DNA of 43,031 bases from CAYYIS01 sp964470965 (GTDB lineage: Bacteria; JAAXHH01; JABIQT01). How positions within the stretch are numbered: position 1 is the first letter of the stretch; every line of letters begins with the position of its first letter. Below are positions 7,211-15,398 of this stretch, in pieces. The notes beneath the pieces are model-generated. The model was given only the letters and a program-made list of their open reading frames with translations. It did no database searches and was not told the origin of the DNA. The translations under genes were made by a program, and so were the position numbers. The stretch covers positions 1-43,031 of the forward strand of contig CAYYIS010000042.1 of the NCBI GenBank assembly GCA_964470965.1, written 5' to 3'.

Positions 7211-9370
7211 TCACTTCACAAGCATCATGCGCCGCGTCTGCGCGTAACCGGTATCGCTTGCCAGACGGTATATGTACAACCCACTCGATACATCTTCGCC
7301 TGAGGCATTTCTGCCGTTCCAGACCACACGGTAGTGTCCTGGATTTTGTCCCTGATCCACTAACCGAACAACTTCGTGCCCCAGTATATCATACACGATC
7401 AGCGTCATGTATGCCTGTTCGGCTACTGTGTATGCAATATTAGTGGTCGGGTTGAATGGGTTTGGGACGTTTTCCAGCAATGTAAAAATGTTTGGGGCAT
7501 GTGAATAGTTACCGGATTTTACCGACCGACGGTCGTTCCCGATCCGTATGGGTATGCGCCGGGCGGATCGGTCGACCAGTATGACTTCGGTCAATAAGAA
7601 GTCTACCTCCTCAATTTGGGGCGAAAGAGTAATCGGGATTACCAGCAGCGGCGTATGTTCCGCGGGGAGATATGGATCGTCGTCCAGGCTGTAGAGAACA
7701 ACATGTAGGTCGCGGTTTCTGACGGCGTGTTCCATTTTGTACCTTGACGCCGTATCCAGCAGTGGGGTGCCTGCCGTCATATGATCCGTCCGATAGGCAA
7801 ATGTCATCTGAGCACCGGCGACCGGACGGGATGCTTCGACGATGACGGGGATGCCCGGACGACTATCTTGCAGGGTGATAGGTGTGCCCAGTCTGACATC
7901 AACAGGTTCGCCGACCGTCGCCCTCTGCATCACCGTCTGTAGCCCGAGGATCCTATTGACGATCGCGATGGCGTCACCGACGTTAAGTCGACCGTCGGTA
8001 TTACCATCTGCAATGGCGAACGAAACGCTGCCAGGCTCCGGCAGGGGATGGCCACCGAGTCCCACGATTATCCTGACACACCTGATTACATCCAGAATGT
8101 CAACTCTGCCGTTCCTGCTCACATCACCACGAACTCCGGTCTGTATGACGCCGCCTGAGCCCCTGACGCCGATCGGTTGGCCGAACGTGTCGATTACAAC
8201 TAATGACGCATCGATCAAGCCAACGGCCGCCTCAGACCCCAGAATGTCCGGCACAGGACCTCCATTCGCTGTAACGCCCAACGTCCCCAGAACATGAGCC
8301 CCCGGAGGAATAGCCGCCTCCCCTGAACCGGAAATTCGGATATCCAGTGTATCGCCTTCGCCGGACCAGGCTGTTTCTACATCAAAGCCGATAAGGCCTG
8401 CATTAATTATAAAATTGTTGATCGTGATATGAAATGCCTCTCCAAACTGGAGTTTTGACCGAACCTCACCGATATCAAAGCTTGAATTATTAACGATTGA
8501 TACAGTCAACACTGCACCCTCACCGGGCTCTACAAATACCGTATCGAGCGCGATTACCGCGGTGGTATCAGGCACCGGAGCCGGTGTAGGATCGTACTCT
8601 AAAGAAAACTGGGTTACGCCGTTGGTAATGTCATCGAATGGAGAATCGTCTGTCTCCCAGTTGTTTCTATCGACTACCGCTGCGAGGAGAGTCGCCTTGG
8701 TTCCTTCGACCGGTCCGGTATAACGGCCGTTGTCCACTTCATTACCGGATTTGGGCCCTGTGCCTATGGCTACGGCAGTGACGCTGTCCGCCAACCCCGC
8801 CGGCACATCGGATGCATGCTGCGCGGACGTGGAGCCCCGATCCCATACGTTGGCGCCGGTGTTGAGACCAAATAGAAAAAACGGTGCTTCCGGAGTTCCC
8901 GTGAAGATGATAAGCTGGTCGCCGAACGTTGAGATGGAAACGCCCTGACTTCCGAAAATTTCCTCATCATTGGCACCCGAAAAATCCCTTGCATCCGCAC
9001 CGGAGACCGTCAGGTTATAGGCCCCGGGTTCGCCAATGATCCTGCTGTCCACGCGAATGGACACTACGGTTCCCGCCGGTAGCCCACCGGAAGGTGCTGT
9101 ATACCGCATGGCGCCGCCGGAAGGTGAAGTGGTGGCCGGGTTGGCGGCTTCGTTAATCTGTCGCTGGAACTTGTGCTGTTCAGCGTTCCAGCCTGCATCG
9201 GTAAAATACATTACCTGTCCCTCCGTCAGATCCACCAGAGGCGACCAGGCAAACCGGTCCGTTCCATCGGATTGGATGCCGATGATAATGATGTCGCCTG
9301 GTTGCAACTGTGCGGTGGCGGATGATGCCGGACACAGCACGAACAACAGCATAAAACTTATAAAACGCAC
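7211..9370 (-). CDS. Secreted protein with cohesin-like, dockerin and C-terminal sorting (FlgD-like) domains
   Basis: 719 residues from a GTG at 9370 preceded by GGAGG at 8 nt; it gives a clean signal peptide ending in SSATA before Gln. The first ~230 residues form a beta-rich domain (PGDIIIIGIQSDGTD, MYFTDAGW) of unrecognised family, somewhat like lamin-tail-type surface modules. A segment at about 265-375 (DTVFVEPGEGAVLTVSIVNN, GTLGV) resembles cohesin. Then come two dockerin-type calcium loops, GDVSRNGRVDILDV and ADGNTDGRLNVGDA. The C-terminus, NPFNPTTNIAYTV through SSGLYIYRL to MMLVK, is the FlgD-like/type A sorting domain used for type IX secretion. Probably a cell-surface or extracellular protein; substrate unknown. 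Confidence 0.8.
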   Translation of the reverse strand: MRFISFMLLFVLCPASSATAQLQPGDIIIIGIQSDGTDRFAWSPLVDLTEGQVMYFTDAGWNAEQHKFQRQINEAANPATTSPSGGAMRYTAPSGGLPAGTVVSIRVDSRIIGEPGAYNLTVSGADARDFSGANDEEIFGSQGVSISTFGDQLIIFTGTPEAPFFLFGLNTGANVWDRGSTSAQHASDVPAGLADSVTAVAIGTGPKSGNEVDNGRYTGPVEGTKATLLAAVVDRNNWETDDSPFDDITNGVTQFSLEYDPTPAPVPDTTAVIALDTVFVEPGEGAVLTVSIVNNSSFDIGEVRSKLQFGEAFHITINNFIINAGLIGFDVETAWSGEGDTLDIRISGSGEAAIPPGAHVLGTLGVTANGGPVPDILGSEAAVGLIDASLVVIDTFGQPIGVRGSGGVIQTGVRGDVSRNGRVDILDVIRCVRIIVGLGGHPLPEPGSVSFAIADGNTDGRLNVGDAIAIVNRILGLQTVMQRATVGEPVDVRLGTPITLQDSRPGIPVIVEASRPVAGAQMTFAYRTDHMTAGTPLLDTASRYKMEHAVRNRDLHVVLYSLDDDPYLPAEHTPLLVIPITLSPQIEEVDFLLTEVILVDRSARRIPIRIGNDRRSVKSGNYSHAPNIFTLLENVPNPFNPTTNIAYTVAEQAYMTLIVYDILGHEVVRLVDQGQNPGHYRVVWNGRNASGEDVSSGLYIYRLASDTGYAQTRRMMLVK

Positions 9371-10181
9371 GAGACATTCCTCCACCCGTAAGATGTGAAC
9401 CTACACGCCCTTCAGTGTCCACAGTCGGAAAAAGCGCAGGAATATCGTAAGTTCTTACACAGTATCTTGATAAGTCTTGACCGTAACCTGAAAAATACAT
9501 GCTGTTCAGGACCATTTAATAAAGATTAATATCGAAAGCACTCCTCAGACTTTTTTCGCGTTCGGGGTAAACTCCCAGCGGTAGCTTTTTTTGGAGTCAC
9601 GGGTCATGCCTCACATCGCATTGGGCGAGGCGCCGCCAACCACCTGATCCGGGAGATATTACTGGCCGTCCCGGCACAGCGCCGCTTTCTCCCGAAAACG
9701 TTTAAATAGTGCTCCCGACGCCGGGAGCGTATCATGTGACCTCGTATTGCCTATTATCTCTTTTGCTAAATTGACGTTTCATATATATTGAATGTTGGGG
9801 TTGGCGCCTTAATACCTTGCACTGTTGTGTACACGTAACACGGCTATCTTTCCCAGGCTTTTCGTAACAGGAAATGCTGATGTCAGGAAAGTGGGCAGTC
9901 ATTTATCGTTGATCATGAGAAAATTGTTTAATCCGTCCGGGCTGAACTGTTATTGAGAACAACAACCCGTTCGAAGGCACCCCCATCCGTCATGTCATAC
10001 TGGACCACGTGGTATGCAAATGAGCCGATATCATAAACCGCATGGCCAGAACCGTTAAGCAGTTTGCAGGATCGGTCCATGAGTGGGACGGCCCGCCGTG
10101 AGCAACCATGGAACTCAGGAAGAGGCAGGACCGGACATTGATCTCGAGACTCTTAATCCTTGAACCCCAATAACAGACCCT
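9371..10181. other. Long non-coding interval
   Basis: About 810 bp between divergently transcribed genes without a convincing gene. It holds a GC-rich hairpin, GCTCCCG/CGGGAGC (9711-9728, 7-bp stem), without a T-run. On the minus strand, 9928-10080 reads 50 protein-like codons from ATG to TAA with no ribosome site; this may be a gene remnant. Promoters for the HisC-like gene (right) and secreted-protein gene (left) must lie here, but I cannot single out -35/-10 boxes. Confidence 0.4.
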
Positions 10182-11270
10182 ATGAGCATCCCTCCATATA
10201 CCAAAATTATCCAAAATTTGCCCGTTATGGTCCCATTCGTGGGGCCTGAAACGATCGAACGGCAGCAGGGAAGGCCATTTACGGCGCGCATCGGTGCCAA
10301 TGAGAGTGTGTTCGGTATATCACCCCGGGCAGAGGAAGCCATGGTCCAAGCGGTGACCGGCACTTGGATGTACGGTGATCCGGAAGGCTACGACCTTCGT
10401 ATTGCCCTGGCACAGGAGCACGGCATCCCGGTCGAAAACGTGATCCTTGGAGCTGGTATCGACGACTTGCTCGGCGTCATCGTTCGTACATTTATGAATC
10501 CAGGAGAGGCCATCGTTGCCTCCTACGGCTCCTATCCGACATTCGCCTACCATGTACATGGGTTCGGCGGGCAGCTGAAAACGGTGCCGTACAGGGACGA
10601 CATGAATGATCTCGAAGCGCTGGTGGACGCAGCAACGGAGCACAAGGCACGTATCCTCTATCTCGCCAATCCGGACAATCCTACCGGCTCCTTTCACGGC
10701 AGAGAAGAGGTACAGGAACTAATCGACAGACTTCCCCGGGACTGTCTCTTCATATTCGACGAAGCATACCTCGATTTCGTATCACCCGGTGCCATCATTC
10801 CCGTGAACTGCGACGATCCAAGGGTGGTGCGTGTTCGGACATTCTCCAAGGCCCACGGGATGGCGGGCGCCCGTGTCGGATACGCCATCGCCCATGACGA
10901 CATCATCGATACCTTTAACAAGGTGCGTTTGCACTTCGGCGTCAATCGAGTCGCTCAAGTCGGGGCGCTGGCTTCGCTTCAGGACCGTGAATTCATCAGG
11001 AGTGTGGTACAGGCGGTGGAAGAAGGTAAGCGGGATTATGAAGCGCTCGGGCTGGATCTTGGCATCCCCGTGTTGTCATCCAAGACTAACTTCGTCTCGT
11101 TTGACTTTGGCAACAACGAAAGGGCCGTCGCGGTGATGAATACGCTGATCGAACACGGTGTCTTCGTCCGTATGCCGGGCGTTCCGCCGCTCAACCGGCT
11201 GGTACGCATCACCGTGGGGACACCGGAGGACAGGCCGATATTTGCGGAGGTCTTGCGAAATAACCTATGA
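10182..11270 (+). CDS. HisC-like PLP aminotransferase (fold type I)
   Basis: 362 residues of the histidinol-phosphate aminotransferase type: substrate/phosphate loop ARIGANESVFG, YGDPEGYDLR, ANPDNPTGS, FDEAYLDF and the PLP lysine K223 in RTFSKAHGMAGARVGYA, with a C-terminal Arg motif LVRITVGTPED. It could act on histidinol phosphate or on an aromatic/other 2-oxo acid. No other histidine genes are nearby and the partner gene is a dioxygenase, so a role outside histidine biosynthesis is plausible. No strong ribosome site precedes the ATG. The stop overlaps the next gene's start by 4 bp. Confidence 0.87.
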   Translation: MSIPPYTKIIQNLPVMVPFVGPETIERQQGRPFTARIGANESVFGISPRAEEAMVQAVTGTWMYGDPEGYDLRIALAQEHGIPVENVILGAGIDDLLGVIVRTFMNPGEAIVASYGSYPTFAYHVHGFGGQLKTVPYRDDMNDLEALVDAATEHKARILYLANPDNPTGSFHGREEVQELIDRLPRDCLFIFDEAYLDFVSPGAIIPVNCDDPRVVRVRTFSKAHGMAGARVGYAIAHDDIIDTFNKVRLHFGVNRVAQVGALASLQDREFIRSVVQAVEEGKRDYEALGLDLGIPVLSSKTNFVSFDFGNNERAVAVMNTLIEHGVFVRMPGVPPLNRLVRITVGTPEDRPIFAEVLRNNL

Positions 11271-12007
11271 CACCCGACGAACGTACATTCTTCGAACAAA
11301 ACGGCTACCTGATACTGAATGACATGTTGACACAGGATGAACTATCTTTTTATCAGGAGATATATGACAGAGACCGGAAAGACACCTGGTATTTCTGGCG
11401 GGAGATCGGACACGGAGAGCATCAGACGGTAAACTGTGATCCGCTGATTTCGAGTCCGGAGTTCGATGGACTGCTTCGCCATCCTCGGCTGCTGCCTTAT
11501 GTAGAGGCGCTGCTGGGGGGGGCAACCTGTCTGGCAGAATCCTGTCTGCGTCACATGAAACAGTATGAGGATGAACCCGTGCAGAAGTGGCACAGGGATG
11601 CTCCTCATGCACCGGATCATCCACTGCGTGCGGGCTGGATACAGGCGATGGTGTATCTGTCGGATGTAGACCACGAAACTCACTGTTTTTCGATATCCCC
11701 TGAGGCGTACGACGCACCGATTCTGGGAGAAGAGGAACAGTTGGCACGCGGCGGGATCATCGATATCCACGGTCTGTCAGGTACGGCGGCGCTATTTAAT
11801 CTTTCCGTTCTGCACTCCGCCACGGTGCGGCGAACCGTCCACGAGCGGAAGACCATCCAGACCTACTACGGATTACGGTCCGGTCCTATCTTGAGCCACT
11901 ACTCCCTGGTCCCCACTAGCCTGTGGCGTGACCACCCGGATCCCGAGGTACGGGGGTTTTACGGAAATCTGAACGAAAAGTCAAAGCGATACGCGGAACG
12001 GTTTTAA
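11267..12007 (+). CDS. Phytanoyl-CoA dioxygenase (PhyH) family Fe(II)/2-oxoglutarate oxygenase
   Basis: 246 residues starting in the PhyH manner (FFEQNGYLILNDMLTQDEL). The iron triad is visible as H109-x-D111 in WHRDAPHAP and H183 in VLHSATVRR, followed by basic residues in ERKTIQTYYG suited to binding the 2-oxoglutarate carboxylate. Such enzymes hydroxylate lipids, amino acids or natural products. The ATGA overlap with the HisC-like gene argues for a shared pathway, perhaps hydroxylation and transamination of the same amino-acid-like compound; this is inference. Confidence 0.87.
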   Translation: MTPDERTFFEQNGYLILNDMLTQDELSFYQEIYDRDRKDTWYFWREIGHGEHQTVNCDPLISSPEFDGLLRHPRLLPYVEALLGGATCLAESCLRHMKQYEDEPVQKWHRDAPHAPDHPLRAGWIQAMVYLSDVDHETHCFSISPEAYDAPILGEEEQLARGGIIDIHGLSGTAALFNLSVLHSATVRRTVHERKTIQTYYGLRSGPILSHYSLVPTSLWRDHPDPEVRGFYGNLNEKSKRYAERF

Positions 12008-12032
12008 TTTTAGTAATATGATGGATAATACC

Positions 12033-12171
12033 GATAACGGCTCTCATCGGCTGGCAGTGAGCAGATGAAAGCCGTAATCATCTGCAGGCAACTATTCTAT
12101 CCTATGGTAATCTCCATGGAAATTACAGGAACATTAATCGGCTGAAACAGGCGCACAGATGCGGTTTCAGC
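12033..12171. terminator. Hairpins between convergent genes
   Basis: Two inverted repeats fill the 196-bp gap between the converging PhyH and peptidase genes. Arms at 12033-12048 and 12064-12079 (GATAACGGCTCTCATC against its near complement) match at 14 of 16 positions. GCTGAAAC (12141-12148) pairs perfectly with GTTTCAGC (12164-12171). Neither is followed by a long T-run on either strand, so factor-independent termination is uncertain; position between convergent genes is the main argument. Confidence 0.4.
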
Positions 12172-12203
12172 TGTTGTCGCGGATGAAAAATGAATCAATC
12201 AGC

Positions 12204-14870
12204 CTACCTGATGTCCACCTCTCTCCGCATCACCGGCAACTGTTCCAGTGTGGCATTATGGAGCGCGTTGAAAAATAGCTTGTAGGTACCGCGGGGCTGG
12301 CCGCGGAATTGGGGACGGAAGCCGAACAGGATCACGTCTCCTTCACCGATCGGAATGCGAATCAGGGAAGCTTTACCCCCGATATATTTCTTTTCTCCCA
12401 GTGCCCAGCCACTCATCAGGATGTCTTCTTTCGCATAGGAGGCTACGGTCTCCACATACGGCTTCGGCGCTTCGGGTAGATCCTCCGTGCCGCCTTCGCC
12501 CTTGCCGGACAGTCGCACAAGCCTGAACGCCCGGCTGCGGACAAACGATGCGGTCGCTTCCGGCTCCATGCCGTAGGCCATTGGATGGGACGCATCGACA
12601 TCCATTCGGATTAGAGATCCCGGTATGAAAAACTGTCGTGAAGAGACGCCTGAAACCGCATTTTGTACCGGCAGGCCGAAATGCTGGATCAGGAAATCAC
12701 TGGCTCCATCGAGTGCTACGATCCTGCCGCCCTCGTCAACATAGTGCTTGAGGGCCACCGTTCCTTCCGGACCGAGTCCGCCTACGTAGGCGTCGGGCAT
12801 GGTTCCCTTCGCATGGCCGTTGAGCATGGTGGAAGAACCCTGGTGCGGCAGAATGATGGCGTGGTATTTCGAAAGATCACCTCTCTGAATGTCGGCATTA
12901 TGAAGCGTGTCGGGTGCGAAAGCGTAGCCGTTCAGGAGCCAGCGCGTCCAGCCCTCATCCATGTTGGCTACCCAGGATTTGTATATCGCGACGCGGGGGG
13001 CTTCAAGCTGGTGCAGCGCCGTTTTCGGTTCGTACGCGATACCATTGAAATCGAGTCCCAGGTCCTTTGCCAGCGCGTCGATCCGTTCGTCAGTCCGGTT
13101 TCCTCTACGGCGGATTACGAACGTACCGGCGTCGTAATCGGGGCCGATGCCGCCGGCTGCCAGGTAAACCCGCTCGCCGTCCTTCAGCAACCGATTTACC
13201 GCCAGCACACTGGCATTTGGACGGTGGGACAGCAGGTAACCGTAGTCCGCATCCCCTTCAATGTTGCCCGATTCAACCGCCAGCTGTGCGATCACCGGTT
13301 CCGTAGCTGCCTGGAACGCATCCTCGATACGGTCCACCCGTACCCCCATCTGCATGGGCAGCGTCCATCCGGCGATATCGTATGGCGGTTCTGGCGGTCC
13401 ACCGGGAGAGAGTTGCCGATTAGGGTACACCTGCTTGTCCAGAAGATCCAGCACGTAGGGGCGGAACGCCTGTCCCGCATATACGATGTAGGTACCGGCA
13501 GGATAGTCATTCCTGCCTGCCCGAAATCCTTCGGTGGCCCGTTGAATCTCGACACCTCCGATCTGCAGGATGTTGAGCAGATTGGTGTCTTCTCCGTCGT
13601 TCCACTGATCCGCAGGGATGATGTAGGCGTGTGGCCCGCCGGCTTCTCCCTTTACAATCGCGTCGCGACCCATCTCATAAATATTGTAGAGCCAGTGCTC
13701 TTTCATATCGGTGGCGATGCGGAGGACTGCCATGCTCGCAGTTACCATGTACCGCACTGGATCGCTTAAATGCGACTCACCGCCTCTCCAGGGATAGGCG
13801 TAGAAGACGTTGGTCCCATCAGTCGGATGACCGCTGCCACGCCGTGATGCGATCGATTTCGGAATGGAATCAGGGTCAAAAAAACGGGGCGTGGCCGAAG
13901 CGTGGCTCGTTTCGGTAAGAAGGCCAATCATATTATGGAAATACGGGACGGTCCGCATGCCACCATTCCACCACATGCTGTAGATGACACCGGACACCGC
14001 GCCTGGCATTTCCTTTAGAGCGAAACGGTTCGCCATGGCGCTGCCCACCATGTTCACACCGGTGGTAACGCCGGGATGTATGTTAGGGTTGACGGGATCC
14101 GCGAACGGAGGAATAAAGATACGTGTCCAGCTTGGGCCGGTCTGGTGATGGTTATAAACAATCTGTGGATACCATTCATTGTACAGCAGATTGGTCACGC
14201 CCTTCGATTCCGGCATGTTGTTCATGAACCAGTCGCGATTGTTGTCGTGGCCGATGTAGTGATGGTAAAGTACCGGAGGCCGGCGCGTTTCGTAGGGGGT
14301 ACCACGGTTCTGCTTGTACCAGTTCACCACGATATCCAGTCCGTCCGGATTCATTACCGGCATCAACAGTACGATTGCACGGTCCCGTATCTTCTGCATC
14401 TCGGTCGATTCCTCGGTCACGAGTCGATGCGCCAGAAGCGAAGTCATCTGCCCGTGTGCCACCTCGGTGGCGTGCAGACCGCCGTCGATCCAGACCACCG
14501 CTTTACCCTCATTCGCCAACTGCTGCGCCGTGGTGTCATCGACACGTGCTCTGGCCAGTTGCTCACTGATGCCGCGGTATCTGTCGAGGTGCTGCATATT
14601 CTCCTCACTGGAGATGGTCAAAAGCAGCAACGGTTTACCCAGTACGGATCGGCCGATCTCACGGAGTTGAATGCGGCCGCTGGAGGCAGCCAGGCGGTGG
14701 TAATAATCGAGCATCTGACCGTAGTCGGCGAGCTGGTGGTCGTCGCCGGGAGTGAATCCGTAGACATCCTTTGGATGGGGAACCTGGGCGGGGACCGCAG
14801 GCGCTATTAAAAGGAGCAGGAGTATGCCTGTGAGCAATGAAATAGACAGGCGTATATGGGGGGGTGCCAT
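12204..14870 (-). CDS. Secreted M14-family zinc carboxypeptidase
   Basis: 888 residues from ATG at 14870, preceded by AAGGAGA at ideal distance. A signal peptide (IRLSISLLTGILLLLLIAP..VPAQ) covers about residues 1-29. The peptidase_M14 domain follows: zinc ligands H133 and E136 in GGLHATEVAH, a His pair at 241-242 in YNHHQTG as third ligand, and E320 in LLTETSHAS as the general base. The C-terminal 450 residues include a region like a ThuA/DJ-1-type glutamine amidotransferase-fold domain (GGRIVALDGASDF), common in long M14 proteins of this type. Likely an exported peptidase for nutrient acquisition. No linked genes on its strand. Confidence 0.88.
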   Translation of the reverse strand: MAPPHIRLSISLLTGILLLLLIAPAVPAQVPHPKDVYGFTPGDDHQLADYGQMLDYYHRLAASSGRIQLREIGRSVLGKPLLLLTISSEENMQHLDRYRGISEQLARARVDDTTAQQLANEGKAVVWIDGGLHATEVAHGQMTSLLAHRLVTEESTEMQKIRDRAIVLLMPVMNPDGLDIVVNWYKQNRGTPYETRRPPVLYHHYIGHDNNRDWFMNNMPESKGVTNLLYNEWYPQIVYNHHQTGPSWTRIFIPPFADPVNPNIHPGVTTGVNMVGSAMANRFALKEMPGAVSGVIYSMWWNGGMRTVPYFHNMIGLLTETSHASATPRFFDPDSIPKSIASRRGSGHPTDGTNVFYAYPWRGGESHLSDPVRYMVTASMAVLRIATDMKEHWLYNIYEMGRDAIVKGEAGGPHAYIIPADQWNDGEDTNLLNILQIGGVEIQRATEGFRAGRNDYPAGTYIVYAGQAFRPYVLDLLDKQVYPNRQLSPGGPPEPPYDIAGWTLPMQMGVRVDRIEDAFQAATEPVIAQLAVESGNIEGDADYGYLLSHRPNASVLAVNRLLKDGERVYLAAGGIGPDYDAGTFVIRRRGNRTDERIDALAKDLGLDFNGIAYEPKTALHQLEAPRVAIYKSWVANMDEGWTRWLLNGYAFAPDTLHNADIQRGDLSKYHAIILPHQGSSTMLNGHAKGTMPDAYVGGLGPEGTVALKHYVDEGGRIVALDGASDFLIQHFGLPVQNAVSGVSSRQFFIPGSLIRMDVDASHPMAYGMEPEATASFVRSRAFRLVRLSGKGEGGTEDLPEAPKPYVETVASYAKEDILMSGWALGEKKYIGGKASLIRIPIGEGDVILFGFRPQFRGQPRGTYKLFFNALHNATLEQLPVMRREVDIR

Positions 14871-15143
14871 CGGGGTCTCCTTGTGTGAATTGTCAAAAGA
14901 AAGTCTGTATATAATCCCCTGTATTTAGGGTGCTTTCGTGAATATAACAACACTGAAGAAAGGTGCACTTCAAACTGCCGGGGCGGGCAGATAGGGTGTT
15001 TCAGTTTCACATCTTCACGGCGTCCGACGGGAAGATGAAATGATTATTTTCTACACGTTGTTACAGGTATTACTGTCTTGCATTCAGCCTCTCGCGGTGA
15101 TTAAGCCTGCAGGCATGCGGGCGTTTCTCCGATCCAATCGGGT

Positions 15144-15398
15144 TCAATCTTTCATTCTCGCGGTTCCTCCCGCAAGGGGCGGAAAAAATGTCACCACATC
15201 ACCGGGCTGGAGGCGGTGGGCACGATGGGTTTCCCGGTCGTTTATACATACTACGGCCGGCACTTCCTCGATTCCCAGCTGTACCGCGATGTCATCCACG
15301 GATGCACCGTCCGTCACCTCTACCTCACCGCCACGTCCGGAAACTCCTTCAGGCATGTGCTTTCGTAATGATCCAAATAACTTGATCGTTACTTTCAT
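15144..15398 (-). CDS. MoaD/ThiS-family sulfur-carrier-like protein
   Basis: 84 residues of the ubiquitin-like MoaD/ThiS fold: MKVTIKLFGSLRKHM, GASVDDIAVQLGI, CINDRE, LQPGDVVTFFPPLAGG. In MoaD the chain ends in Gly-Gly, which is adenylated and thiocarboxylated; here six residues (TARMKD) follow the GG, so the carrier would need trimming or functions otherwise. Its ATG overlaps the stop of the Mo-hydroxylase large subunit (ATGA), the argument for this start rather than an upstream in-frame codon at 15458. Association with a molybdenum enzyme suggests a role in molybdopterin or sulfido-ligand supply. Confidence 0.8.
   Translation of the reverse strand: MKVTIKLFGSLRKHMPEGVSGRGGEVEVTDGASVDDIAVQLGIEEVPAVVCINDRETHRAHRLQPGDVVTFFPPLAGGTARMKD

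Noticed and set aside
9711..9728. GC-rich hairpin as an intrinsic terminator
   Set aside because: No T-run on either side and no gene ends nearby.
9928..10080. 50-codon minus-strand frame from ATG to TAA
   Set aside because: Protein-like in composition but without ribosome site or family; mentioned only as a possible remnant in the interval note.
12663..13769. 368-codon plus-strand open frame
   Set aside because: Lies wholly antisense to the M14 peptidase gene, which has a signal peptide, ribosome site and catalytic motifs; the plus-strand translation resembles no protein.
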